DNA of 31,026 nucleotides from an uncultured Veillonella sp. (lineage in GTDB: Bacteria; Bacillota; Negativicutes; Veillonellales; Veillonellaceae), in assembly GCF_905209685.1 (NCBI RefSeq), contig NZ_CAJLUB010000010.1, positions 1 through 31,026 on the forward strand, read 5' to 3'. The translations under genes and the position numbers were made by a program. The notes under the pieces were generated by a model. It ran no database searches and was not told the DNA's origin. It worked only from the letters and a program-made list of their open reading frames with translations. Positions 15,260-22,718 of the stretch are shown here, one piece after another. Within the stretch, counting starts at the first letter, position 1. Each line of letters begins with the position of its first letter.

Positions 15260-15877
15260 ATGGAAAATTTAAATTATGTCATTCACTTGTTTCATAGTGG
15301 CGGGTATGTAATGTATCCATTATTACTCTTGTCTTTCATGGTTATCGCTATTGCTGTAGAACGGGCTTTCTTTTATCATAAGTATTCAGGTAAGACATTT
15401 GTTGTTACACATGCAGTCAATGAACTAGCAAAATTACAAAAGTGGGACGAAATTGATAAAGTAATCAAAGAAAACCCATCTATTGCAAGTCGCATTGCAG
15501 AAGCTGGTCTACATAATGCTTCTAGCGAAGAAGCAATGAAAACGGCCTTTGCTGATCAAATGGGTGTTGATGCGGTTGGTTTCCGTAAATATATGGATTA
15601 CCTTAGCGCTACTGTTACAATCTCCCCATTATTAGGCTTACTTGGTACTGTTACAGGTATGATTGGTTCCTTTAGTATTCTCGATGCTGGTGCTGGTGCA
15701 TCCGCTATTACTGGTGGCGTTGGTGAAGCCCTTATTGCCACAGCTTCTGGTTTGTGTGTAGCCATCATGGCATTTATTGTGTACACATTCTTTAGCCATC
15801 GTTTAGATTCCATTATTAATCAAATCGAAGGTATGTGTGTGAACATCGTTAGTGCTAAGCGAGAAGGGTGGAATTAA
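15260..15877 (+). CDS. exbB: ExbB / TolQ / MotA-family proton channel protein
   Basis: A 205-aa inner-membrane protein of the ExbB/TolQ family. It has the expected three membrane segments: one near the N-terminus (about 18-36), then after a cytoplasmic helical region two more (about 113-138 with TISPLLGLLGTVTGMIGSF, and about 152-178 with GGVGEALIATASGLCVAIMAFIVYTFF, in part). With ExbD it forms the proton-driven motor that energises TonB. It lies directly after the receptor gene and two bases ahead of the ExbD start, so stoichiometric expression in one operon is likely. Confidence 0.93.
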   Translation: MENLNYVIHLFHSGGYVMYPLLLLSFMVIAIAVERAFFYHKYSGKTFVVTHAVNELAKLQKWDEIDKVIKENPSIASRIAEAGLHNASSEEAMKTAFADQMGVDAVGFRKYMDYLSATVTISPLLGLLGTVTGMIGSFSILDAGAGASAITGGVGEALIATASGLCVAIMAFIVYTFFSHRLDSIINQIEGMCVNIVSAKREGWN

Positions 15878-15879
15878 TT

Positions 15880-16287
15880 ATGAACCTACAAAGCTTTCGT
15901 ATGAAAACAAAGCCTGAATTCATGATTATCCCAATGATTGATATTATTTTCTTCTTGTTGGTATTCTTCATGATGAACAGCTTGCAAACAGTTGCTCAAA
16001 AGGCGTTATCCGTGCAATTACCACAAGCTACAAGTGCCTCTGCACCGGCTCAATTACCTGTAGTACTTACATTGGATGCAGAAGGACATATTACAATTGA
16101 TAATAAGCCAATGAGCATTGATGATGCTGAAGCCATGGTTAAACAGCGTATTCAAGAAAATCCAAATGCTAGCGTTATTTTACAAGCTGACAAACGCGCT
16201 GCTCATGGTCAAGTTGTAGCGATTATGGATATGTTAAAACAATCTGGCGTTAAACGCTTGGCTATTGCAGCTGAACAGAAAGGATAA
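15880..16287 (+). CDS. exbD: ExbD / TolR-family biopolymer transport protein
   Basis: A 135-aa protein with a short cytoplasmic start, one membrane helix (about residues 15-35, PMIDIIFFLLVFFMM) carrying the conserved membrane Asp at residue 21, and a periplasmic ExbD/TolR domain. The Asp carries protons in the ExbB-ExbD motor. I chose the ATG at 15880, two bases after the exbB stop and about 11 bp after GAAGGG. A GTG at 15868 also keeps the frame but lies inside that ribosome site. The protein is complete. Confidence 0.92.
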   Translation: MNLQSFRMKTKPEFMIIPMIDIIFFLLVFFMMNSLQTVAQKALSVQLPQATSASAPAQLPVVLTLDAEGHITIDNKPMSIDDAEAMVKQRIQENPNASVILQADKRAAHGQVVAIMDMLKQSGVKRLAIAAEQKG

Positions 16288-16289
16288 CT

Positions 16290-17090
16290 ATGGGACTAGG
16301 CATATCATGGAAAAAAGCAGCCATTATATCCGCCATAGTTCATCTCATTGCTCTCTTTGTTGCCGTAATCTTTTTCGTAGTAGTTCCAGCAATTCAAGAT
16401 ATGGAAACGTATGAGATCGACCTCACACAAAGTGTACTCGATGATGGCGGCAGCGGTCATGCTGGTGGAGGTGGCGGGAACAGGTCTGACCTATTCCCAA
16501 AACCGTTGTCAGCAGATGAAGTGGCGGCAAGAACAAAGGCTGTTGTAGCGAATATAGATCCATCTACTGTAACAGATATTCCTGATGCAGTAGATATACC
16601 CCCGAAAGGCGGCGAACATAAAGGTAATACCTCTGGTGATAATTCTGCAGGTGGTTCCGGCCCTGGTACAGGTGGTGGCTCTGGCGGTGGTAACGGTACA
16701 GGTGTTGGCACTGGTAATGACGATGGTCAAGGTCAGGGGAATGGTAACGGTGACGGCCCTGGTAAAGGTGATGGTCATGGTACGGTAAAAGCAGTCTTTG
16801 ATAAGGCAGGTTTCTACGCTGCAGTAGATAGTCAAAAACAAATTCCATATGCAGCGATTAAACGTAAAATGAACGTAGATATTACCATTTTGGTATCGGC
16901 TCGTTTGGATACGGATGGAAACCTAATTAGCCTTACACCATTAAGTGGCGGTGATGAAATCTTTGTAGAGGCTGCTCTTGATGCAGTACGCCGCGCCACA
17001 CCGTATCCAAATCATACAGGTGATATTCAACCAGTAGAGGTTCCTGTACACTTTGTTGTACAAGCCGATGGTGAAGATGAAGAAGAATAG
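16290..17090 (+). CDS. tonB: TonB-family energy transducer with glycine-rich linker
   Basis: A 266-aa TonB-like protein. A single N-terminal membrane helix (about residues 9-34) contains the S-x3-H pair (S14, H18) typical of TonB, through which it couples to ExbB-ExbD. The periplasmic spanner is not the usual Pro-Glu/Pro-Lys repeat: residues 112-164 are almost wholly Gly, Asn, Ser, Thr and Asp, with a second Gly patch at 53-63. The C-terminal domain (about 165-258) has the TonB fold pattern, with IPYAAIKR in place of the canonical YPxxA start, then VDITILVSARLDTDGNL and the final VEVPVHFVV. It ends in acidic residues. It starts two bases after the exbD stop and likely serves the fused receptor of this operon. 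Confidence 0.88.
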   Translation: MGLGISWKKAAIISAIVHLIALFVAVIFFVVVPAIQDMETYEIDLTQSVLDDGGSGHAGGGGGNRSDLFPKPLSADEVAARTKAVVANIDPSTVTDIPDAVDIPPKGGEHKGNTSGDNSAGGSGPGTGGGSGGGNGTGVGTGNDDGQGQGNGNGDGPGKGDGHGTVKAVFDKAGFYAAVDSQKQIPYAAIKRKMNVDITILVSARLDTDGNLISLTPLSGGDEIFVEAALDAVRRATPYPNHTGDIQPVEVPVHFVVQADGEDEEE

Positions 17091-17135
17091 ACTTATGTAA
17101 GTAATAAACTTATCTTAGAATTAAAGGAGATAATT

Positions 17136-17654
17136 ATGAAATCCATTATTTTATATTCTTCCCTCACGGGAAATACTAAAAGCGTAGCGGAAGCAATGGC
17201 TTCCGTCATGCCTGAAGGTACGCCTTGCGTTCCTGTAAAAGAGGCGCCTGAGAATTTAGCTGATTATGACACTGTGTTCGTAGGTTTCTGGGTAGATCGC
17301 GGTACAGCGAATAAAGAGGCTGCCAAATTGATTGAAACCTTAACAAATCCTAATATTGTATTCTTTGCTACCTTAGGCATGTATGCAGATTCCGATCATG
17401 CTCGTGAAAGTATCGAAAAAGCATCCGAGTTATTACAAAACAAGGAATCCCTTGTAGATGGCTTCGTATGCCAAGGTAAAATCGATCCTAAAGTCATCGA
17501 AATGATGTATAAAATGTTCCCACCTGGATCTGCTCATGGTCAAAGCCCTGAACGCGATGCGTTGCACAAGGCGGCTGAGACACATCCTGATGAACAAGAC
17601 TTTGCAAATGCAAAAGAATTTACAAAATCTGTACTTGCAAAGTTGCAAGCCTAA
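17136..17654 (+). CDS. Flavodoxin-family protein, likely electron donor to the radical SAM protein
   Basis: A 172-aa flavodoxin. The N-terminal FMN phosphate loop is clear: SSLTGNTKSVAEAMA (about residues 8-22), followed by TVFVGFWVDRGTANKEA and FFATLGMYADSDHA, the positions of the other two FMN loops. Flavodoxins carry single electrons in the cytoplasm. The gene has a strong AAAGGAG site and lies 19 bp before a ChuW/HutW-like radical SAM gene. In comparable heme loci of other bacteria a flavodoxin reduces that enzyme's iron-sulfur cluster, so the same role is inferred here. It is not a long-chain flavodoxin with a redox partner domain, and no cysteine cluster is present. Confidence 0.85.
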   Translation: MKSIILYSSLTGNTKSVAEAMASVMPEGTPCVPVKEAPENLADYDTVFVGFWVDRGTANKEAAKLIETLTNPNIVFFATLGMYADSDHARESIEKASELLQNKESLVDGFVCQGKIDPKVIEMMYKMFPPGSAHGQSPERDALHKAAETHPDEQDFANAKEFTKSVLAKLQA

Positions 17655-17673
17655 ACTGAAAGGGGATTGGAGT

Positions 17674-19314
17674 ATGAGTTTAGCAAGTTTCTTTGAATCC
17701 ATTCCGGAGAAGCAACGGAATTTACAACTAGGTTTAGAATGCGATAATCCGATGAGTGGTGCATTCCCTCATAAACGGGTTGTTCATGCAGGGCTTAATG
17801 GTATTCTTGTGTCCCCAAAGGAAACACAAGCCGTTTGGAATACCTTAATGAATGGCACACCTAAAAAAGGTGAAATGCAATGCGCCTATATTCACATTCC
17901 GTTTTGTAAGACAAAATGCACATACTGTGGGTTCTTCCAAAATGGTACAAGTCAAAACGTGGAGGATCAATACATTGATGGTCTTATTAGTGAATTAAAG
18001 CTCGCTAGTGAACGTCCTAGATTAAAAGATGGTTTAATCCATGCCTTGTTTATCGGCGGTGGCACGCCAACATCATTGTCTCCAGCAAACTCTGAAAGAT
18101 TGTTGAAAGCTATCAAAGCGTATTTGCCACTAGCTAATGATTATGAATTGACCTTGGAAGGTCGTATTCACGATTTGATTCCTGAAAATCTTGACGTATG
18201 GATGGCAAATGGCGTTAACCGTATGTCCATTGGTGTACAATCTTTCAACACAGAGGTACGCCAAATGGTGGGACGTTTAGATACAAAAAAAACCGTATTA
18301 GAGCGGTTAGCAGCTTTAAAAGCCTATGGACAATGTTCCGTTGTTATCGACTTGATTTACGGCTTACCAGGACAAACTATGGAGGTTTGGGAACAAGATT
18401 TGGCTGATCTAGTAAGCTCTGGTGTAGACGGTGCGGACCTTTACCAATTAAATGTATTTGATGGTAGTGATCTTAATAAAGATATTGCAAAAGGCAAGGT
18501 GCCCGCAGCAGCTACAACAGCTATGCAAGGGGATATGTTCGAGTTTGGTCGCAAATACTTAGACGAGCGTTCCTATCGTCGATTGAGCGCGGCTCACTGG
18601 AGTGCGAATAACCGTGAACGTAGCTTGTATAATATCTTAGCTAAAGCTGGTGTTCCGATGTTCCCATTCGGAAGTGGTGCCGGTGGTAATGTCGATGGGT
18701 ACGGCATGATGTTACATCGTGCATTAAAACCATACGAAGATATGCTTAGTCGCGGTGAAAAACCATTTATGGCGCTCATGAAGCAAAGCGATTTACAACC
18801 TATCGTAAATCAGGTGGTAAGCCAGCTTGAACAAGGTTTCCTCAATATTAAGAGCTTAACTGAATTAGATGCAAAACTAGATGAATTAAACTGGCTTTAT
18901 AAATTATGGGAAAAACGTGGTCTCGTAGCTTACAATGGTTTGCTTTATAAGTTGACTGCAGCCGGTGAATTCTGGACTGTAAATCTTACACAAAGTACAT
19001 TAGAAGCCGTTGAATATATCATGACAGGTAAAAACTCCTTCGCTATGGAGGCTGTGGCTGCTCAAGATACTAAAACAACGTCTAAAGATAATCCTAATCA
19101 AGAGGTACGTGGCATTGGCCAAGGTAAAGCTAATATTTCGGTACCAACTGATGAGGATTCAGAAGCACAACGCAAGGAAGCTCTCATTGCAAAAGCAAAA
19201 GCAGAAATCGCCAAAAGTGGTGCTTCTGGTGAGTCAGCTAATCGAATGGTACAAGCTATGTACAATTTGAGTGCTGATGAAATTGAATATATGATGGAAC
19301 GTATGATGTCTTAA
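17674..19314 (+). CDS. hutW: Radical SAM protein of the ChuW/HutW (anaerobic heme degradation) family
   Basis: A 546-aa cytoplasmic protein of the HemN-like radical SAM group. The cluster motif is CKTKCTYC (C78, C82, C85) within YIHIPFCKTKCTYCGFF, followed by FIGGGTPTSL (about 126-135) that contacts SAM. ChuW/HutW-type enzymes methylate and open the heme ring without oxygen, freeing iron and giving a linear tetrapyrrole. That role is supported by its place after receptor, ExbB, ExbD, TonB and flavodoxin genes. The ATG at 17674 follows AGGGGA by 7 bp; a longer frame from 17536 runs through the flavodoxin gene and is unlikely. The protein is about 100 residues longer than typical ChuW. The extra C-terminus is polar, then helical and methionine-rich at the very end. 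Coproporphyrinogen dehydrogenase is the main alternative. Confidence 0.82.
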   Translation: MSLASFFESIPEKQRNLQLGLECDNPMSGAFPHKRVVHAGLNGILVSPKETQAVWNTLMNGTPKKGEMQCAYIHIPFCKTKCTYCGFFQNGTSQNVEDQYIDGLISELKLASERPRLKDGLIHALFIGGGTPTSLSPANSERLLKAIKAYLPLANDYELTLEGRIHDLIPENLDVWMANGVNRMSIGVQSFNTEVRQMVGRLDTKKTVLERLAALKAYGQCSVVIDLIYGLPGQTMEVWEQDLADLVSSGVDGADLYQLNVFDGSDLNKDIAKGKVPAAATTAMQGDMFEFGRKYLDERSYRRLSAAHWSANNRERSLYNILAKAGVPMFPFGSGAGGNVDGYGMMLHRALKPYEDMLSRGEKPFMALMKQSDLQPIVNQVVSQLEQGFLNIKSLTELDAKLDELNWLYKLWEKRGLVAYNGLLYKLTAAGEFWTVNLTQSTLEAVEYIMTGKNSFAMEAVAAQDTKTTSKDNPNQEVRGIGQGKANISVPTDEDSEAQRKEALIAKAKAEIAKSGASGESANRMVQAMYNLSADEIEYMMERMMS

Positions 19315-19411
19315 ATTTATAGTACACCTTGAATCTAACAACCCTTTTCAATAACAACATATACTAAACAAGACATAGTACGTGACATATAGTACTCTTT
19401 GTAGTACAGAG

Positions 19412-19445
19412 AAACCCTAGACATTAGTCTGGGGTTTACTTTTTA
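19412..19445 (+). terminator. Rho-independent terminator after the iron/heme operon
   Basis: AAACCCTAGAC pairs with GTCTGGGGTTT (one G-U pair) across an ATTA loop and is followed by a short T-rich run. It lies about 100 bp after the ChuW/HutW-like gene. Confidence 0.85.
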
Positions 19446-19533
19446 TAGAACGAAATGTATTCTGTAATTATATGAATCACTAATAAGAAAATGGGCTATC
19501 TTATGGATATGCCTTTGGGAGGTTAGTATAAGT

Positions 19534-20550
19534 ATGTTTCCTCAAAAAAATATAGATATTGTAGGCATTGGGGCTAGTACGCTAGATCGATTTATCGTAG
19601 TGGATCATTACCCAACAGGCCGAGAGGTACAGCAAGTGGTTTCATCTACTACTGATGGTGGTGGCCCTGTAGCAACAGCGTTAGCAGTAGCCGGTAAATA
19701 TGGTGCCAGTACTGCTATGATTGATAGCATTGGCGATGATATGGTAGGCCGTCATATTTTAGATGACTTTGAAAAATACAATGTAAATACAGATGCAATC
19801 CAAGTTGAAAGCGGTGCTAGAAGTGGTGTTGCTACCATTCTTGTAAAATATAGCACAGGGGAACGGGCCGTGTTTTTTGAACGCTCTACAGCTGTGGAAC
19901 CAGAATTTTTAGATTCTCATAAACGGTTAATTAATGATTCTATGATTTTGCATATTAATGGACGTCATAGAATACTCATGTGCGCTGCTATGGATGTAGC
20001 AAAGGATGTGGGTACCATTATTTCCCTTGACGGTGGTGCACAGCGCTACGACGAAGAGATGAAACCGATTACAGAGGCGAGTCATATCGTCATTGTAGCC
20101 CGTGATTACGCTGAAAAATATACAGGTACTACTAATCTAGAAGAGGCTTGTCGTATCATTCATGAACGAGGAGCACTCGTAGCAGGGGTTACAGACGGTG
20201 CTAATGGTAGTTATTTTGTGTGGCCTGATGGCACTGCCTATCGTTGTGAGCCGTTTTCTCAAGACTCTGTCGTTGATACAACAGGGGCGGGGGATAGTTT
20301 CCATGGTGCCTTTTTAGCTAAACTTTCTAATATTTTACATAGTGAGAGTGCTAAAGTAAGTTCGACGAATGCGGTTCAAGGTGATACCTCTTTATGTATT
20401 ATTGAGTTACTTAAAGGCTGTGCCCATAGTGACTTGGAAAAAGCGGCTACCTTTGCGTCTGCCGTAGCGTCTTTAAATACACAAGGTATTGGCGGGCGCA
20501 GTCCTTTGCCGAGCCTAGAACTAGTTCATAAACTAATGGGATTGGAGTAA
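19534..20550 (+). CDS. PfkB/ribokinase-family carbohydrate kinase
   Basis: A 338-aa kinase of the PfkB family. The N-terminal signature is GGGPVATALAVAGKYGA (about residues 47-63) and the C-terminal one is DTTGAGDSFHGAFLAKL (about 248-264), whose Asp in GAGD is the catalytic base. Members phosphorylate sugars or nucleosides with ATP; the substrate cannot be told here. GGGAGGT lies 11 bp before the ATG, slightly long. The stop is only 6 bp before the Trk-family gene, so the kinase appears co-transcribed with potassium uptake genes, a pairing without an obvious reason. The region between residues 270 and 295 is longer than usual. Confidence 0.85.
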   Translation: MFPQKNIDIVGIGASTLDRFIVVDHYPTGREVQQVVSSTTDGGGPVATALAVAGKYGASTAMIDSIGDDMVGRHILDDFEKYNVNTDAIQVESGARSGVATILVKYSTGERAVFFERSTAVEPEFLDSHKRLINDSMILHINGRHRILMCAAMDVAKDVGTIISLDGGAQRYDEEMKPITEASHIVIVARDYAEKYTGTTNLEEACRIIHERGALVAGVTDGANGSYFVWPDGTAYRCEPFSQDSVVDTTGAGDSFHGAFLAKLSNILHSESAKVSSTNAVQGDTSLCIIELLKGCAHSDLEKAATFASAVASLNTQGIGGRSPLPSLELVHKLMGLE

Positions 20551-20556
20551 GGTCGT

Positions 20557-21918
20557 ATGTGGCATGATATTTCACATTCTAATGTACAACGATATATGCA
20601 ACAAAATCCCTATCGATTATTAGCGCTTAGCTTTTTAGGGGTTATGTTTATAGGCACGATGTTGCTTATGTTGCCTATTTCAAGTACTCATGGGCAAACA
20701 ACAACACTTGTAGATGCAGCTTTTACAGCGGTATCCTGTGTTTCCGTAACTGGACTTGCTACAGTAGATACGTATTATCATTGGTCTCTATTTGGCAAAA
20801 TTGTTATGGTCATACTGATTCAGCTCGGTGGACTGGGGATTGTCTCTTTTACAACTATCATTGCCTTGCTTTTAGGTAAACGGGTAGGCCTAAAAAATCG
20901 GTTGCTATTGTCAGAAGATGTGGGACAAGAGGGAATGACAGGGCTATTACATATTACGAAAAAATTAACCTTGTATACCTTTGCCATTGAAATTATTGGC
21001 GGCATAATTTATACGATTCAGCTATATCCCTATATTGGGTACGCTGCATTGTATACAGGAATTATGCAAGCCATCTCTACCTTCTGCAATGCAGGCTTTG
21101 TATTTTTTGACAATGATCTACCATATGCCATGGTAGGGGATGTATTATTTAATATTAATACAATGGCTCTTATTGTTATCGGTGGTTTTGGGTACCTAGC
21201 AGCCTTTGATATATGGTCACACCGAAAGGTACGACGATTTGTGGATTTAAAATTACATACCAAAATCATGCTTGTTGGTACCATATTCTTAATTTTCTTA
21301 GGTGCCATCATTTTCTTAGGTGTTGAATGGTCTAACCCTAAAACCTTTGGACCGTTACCTATATGGAACAAAATCATGGCTTCTTTGTTCCAAGCCATTA
21401 CACCTCGTACAGCAGGTATTGCAACGGTTGATTATAATGCATTGCATCCTATTACCCTGTTTGTTACCATCATTCTTATGTTTATCGGGGCAGGCCCAAA
21501 CTCTACTGGTGGGGGCGTAAAAATTAGTACGGTAGCAGTAGCGATTCTTTCATCCTGTACATTGTTTAACAACCGACCAGATACAGAGATTTTTGAACGG
21601 CGCATTTCGTTAGTAACTGTGCTAAAAGCAAATGGGATCATCTTTTTATCCATTCTTCTCGTATTACTAGCCACATGTTACCTTGCTTGGGATGAACCTT
21701 ACGATTTTATTCGTCTACTATTCGAGGTTACATCTGCCTTTGGTACTGTAGGACTTACAACGGGGATTACGCCTAATTTATCTGAAAGTAGCAAATGGGT
21801 CTTAATGCTTGTCATGTTTACAGGACGTGTAGGTGTTATGACTGTTATCGGTACATGGGCTCTTAGAACAGCACCAACTAAACCGATTAGTTATGCGGAA
21901 GAGAATGTACTCTTATAG
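20557..21918 (+). CDS. ktrB: Trk/Ktr-type potassium uptake membrane subunit (KtrB/TrkH-like)
   Basis: A 453-aa membrane protein of the TrkH/KtrB family with four pore repeats. All four selectivity-filter regions can be seen: SCVSVTGLATVDTY (about 62-75), STFCNAGFVFFDN, ITPRTAGIATVDYN and SAFGTVGLTTGITPN. The length is close to KtrB and shorter than E. coli TrkH. It conducts K+ (sometimes coupled to Na+) and is gated by the RCK protein encoded just downstream. It starts 6 bp after the kinase gene with GTAAGGT before the ATG. Confidence 0.92.
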   Translation: MWHDISHSNVQRYMQQNPYRLLALSFLGVMFIGTMLLMLPISSTHGQTTTLVDAAFTAVSCVSVTGLATVDTYYHWSLFGKIVMVILIQLGGLGIVSFTTIIALLLGKRVGLKNRLLLSEDVGQEGMTGLLHITKKLTLYTFAIEIIGGIIYTIQLYPYIGYAALYTGIMQAISTFCNAGFVFFDNDLPYAMVGDVLFNINTMALIVIGGFGYLAAFDIWSHRKVRRFVDLKLHTKIMLVGTIFLIFLGAIIFLGVEWSNPKTFGPLPIWNKIMASLFQAITPRTAGIATVDYNALHPITLFVTIILMFIGAGPNSTGGGVKISTVAVAILSSCTLFNNRPDTEIFERRISLVTVLKANGIIFLSILLVLLATCYLAWDEPYDFIRLLFEVTSAFGTVGLTTGITPNLSESSKWVLMLVMFTGRVGVMTVIGTWALRTAPTKPISYAEENVLL

Positions 21919-21954
21919 CTGAAAATAATTGCTATTTTGTAGAGGAGATATAGT

Positions 21955-22605
21955 ATGAAATACAAAACAATTGCTGTCATTGGTCTTGGTCGATTTGGAA
22001 CAACTGTGGCTAAGATGTTAGCATCCATGAAACATGAAGTGTTAGGTGTAGATATTAATCCTGAAATCGTACAAAAGGTTTCACCTTATGTAACACATGC
22101 CATTGTGGCAGATACGACTGATGAAGAGGCCATTAAAGCATTGGCCTTAAGTCAGTTTGATATGATTATCGTTGCTATTGGTGATAATCTTCAAGCTAAT
22201 CTTATGACTTCTATGTTGTTGAAAGAAATGAACATGCCATATGTAGTTTCAAAAGCTGAGAATAGCTTACAAGGTAAGATGCTTAAGAAGATTGGTGTAG
22301 ATTTGGTTATTTATCCGGAGTATGATGTAGCACAACGATTAGTACAATCATTAACACGAGAGCATGTGATGGATTATTTACAGCTTTCTAAAAATATTAG
22401 TCTCATTGAGGTGGTTATGCCTCAATTTATGGTTGGATCTTGCTTAAAGGACTCTAATTTGCGTGAGAAATACAATCTTAATGCAGTAGGAATTAGACGA
22501 GGTGAGGAATTAGAAGTTCCGCCAAATCCGACTACAATTCTTTCAGCATCGGATAAATTATTAGTAATTGGGAATAATTCTGATTTAGATGCGTTAACGG
22601 TGTAG
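21955..22605 (+). CDS. ktrA: Potassium uptake regulatory subunit, RCK domain (KtrA/TrkA-like)
   Basis: A 216-aa cytoplasmic protein with a single RCK unit. The N-terminal Rossmann domain (residues 5-130) has GLGRFGTTVA for nucleotide binding and an Asp at the end of the second strand (GVDIN). The C-terminal RCK-C domain covers about 135-216 (ISLIEVVMPQF to LLVIGNNSDL). It forms the octameric ring that gates the membrane subunit in response to ATP/ADP or NAD(H). One RCK unit, rather than the tandem pair of E. coli TrkA, fits KtrA. AGAGGAG precedes the ATG. Confidence 0.92.
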   Translation: MKYKTIAVIGLGRFGTTVAKMLASMKHEVLGVDINPEIVQKVSPYVTHAIVADTTDEEAIKALALSQFDMIIVAIGDNLQANLMTSMLLKEMNMPYVVSKAENSLQGKMLKKIGVDLVIYPEYDVAQRLVQSLTREHVMDYLQLSKNISLIEVVMPQFMVGSCLKDSNLREKYNLNAVGIRRGEELEVPPNPTTILSASDKLLVIGNNSDLDALTV

Positions 22606-22671
22606 TAAGTATACGAAAGAAATATAATTATATCGAAAAAATGTGATACAATAAAAATAGAATTCAGTATA

Positions 22672-22698
22672 GGTCATACGTGTTCGTATGGCCTTTTT
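22672..22698 (+). terminator. Rho-independent terminator just upstream of the repeat-protein gene
   Basis: GGTCATACG pairs with CGTATGGCC (one G-U) across a TGTT loop and runs into TTTTT. It lies 67 bp after the ktrA-like gene and ends only 20 bp before the next start codon. It therefore either ends the K+ operon with no room for a downstream promoter, or sits in the leader of the next gene. Confidence 0.82.
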
Positions 22699-22718
22699 AA
22701 ATAGAAATGAAGGTTAGT

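Noticed and set aside
16457..16848. Several antisense open frames (Pro-rich, Thr-rich and His/Tyr-rich) opposite tonB
   Set aside because: They are mirror products of the Gly-rich repeat codons in tonB; they lack ribosome sites and recognisable domains.
17536..17673. Upstream extension of the radical SAM gene by 46 codons
   Set aside because: It lies almost wholly inside the flavodoxin gene in another frame; the ATG at 17674 has a good ribosome site and gives the usual family start.
17674..19314. Oxygen-independent coproporphyrinogen dehydrogenase (HemN/HemW) as the primary call
   Set aside because: The radical SAM core is shared, but the position after receptor, TonB system and flavodoxin genes, together with the long N-terminal lead before the cluster motif, fits ChuW/HutW better; kept as the main alternative.
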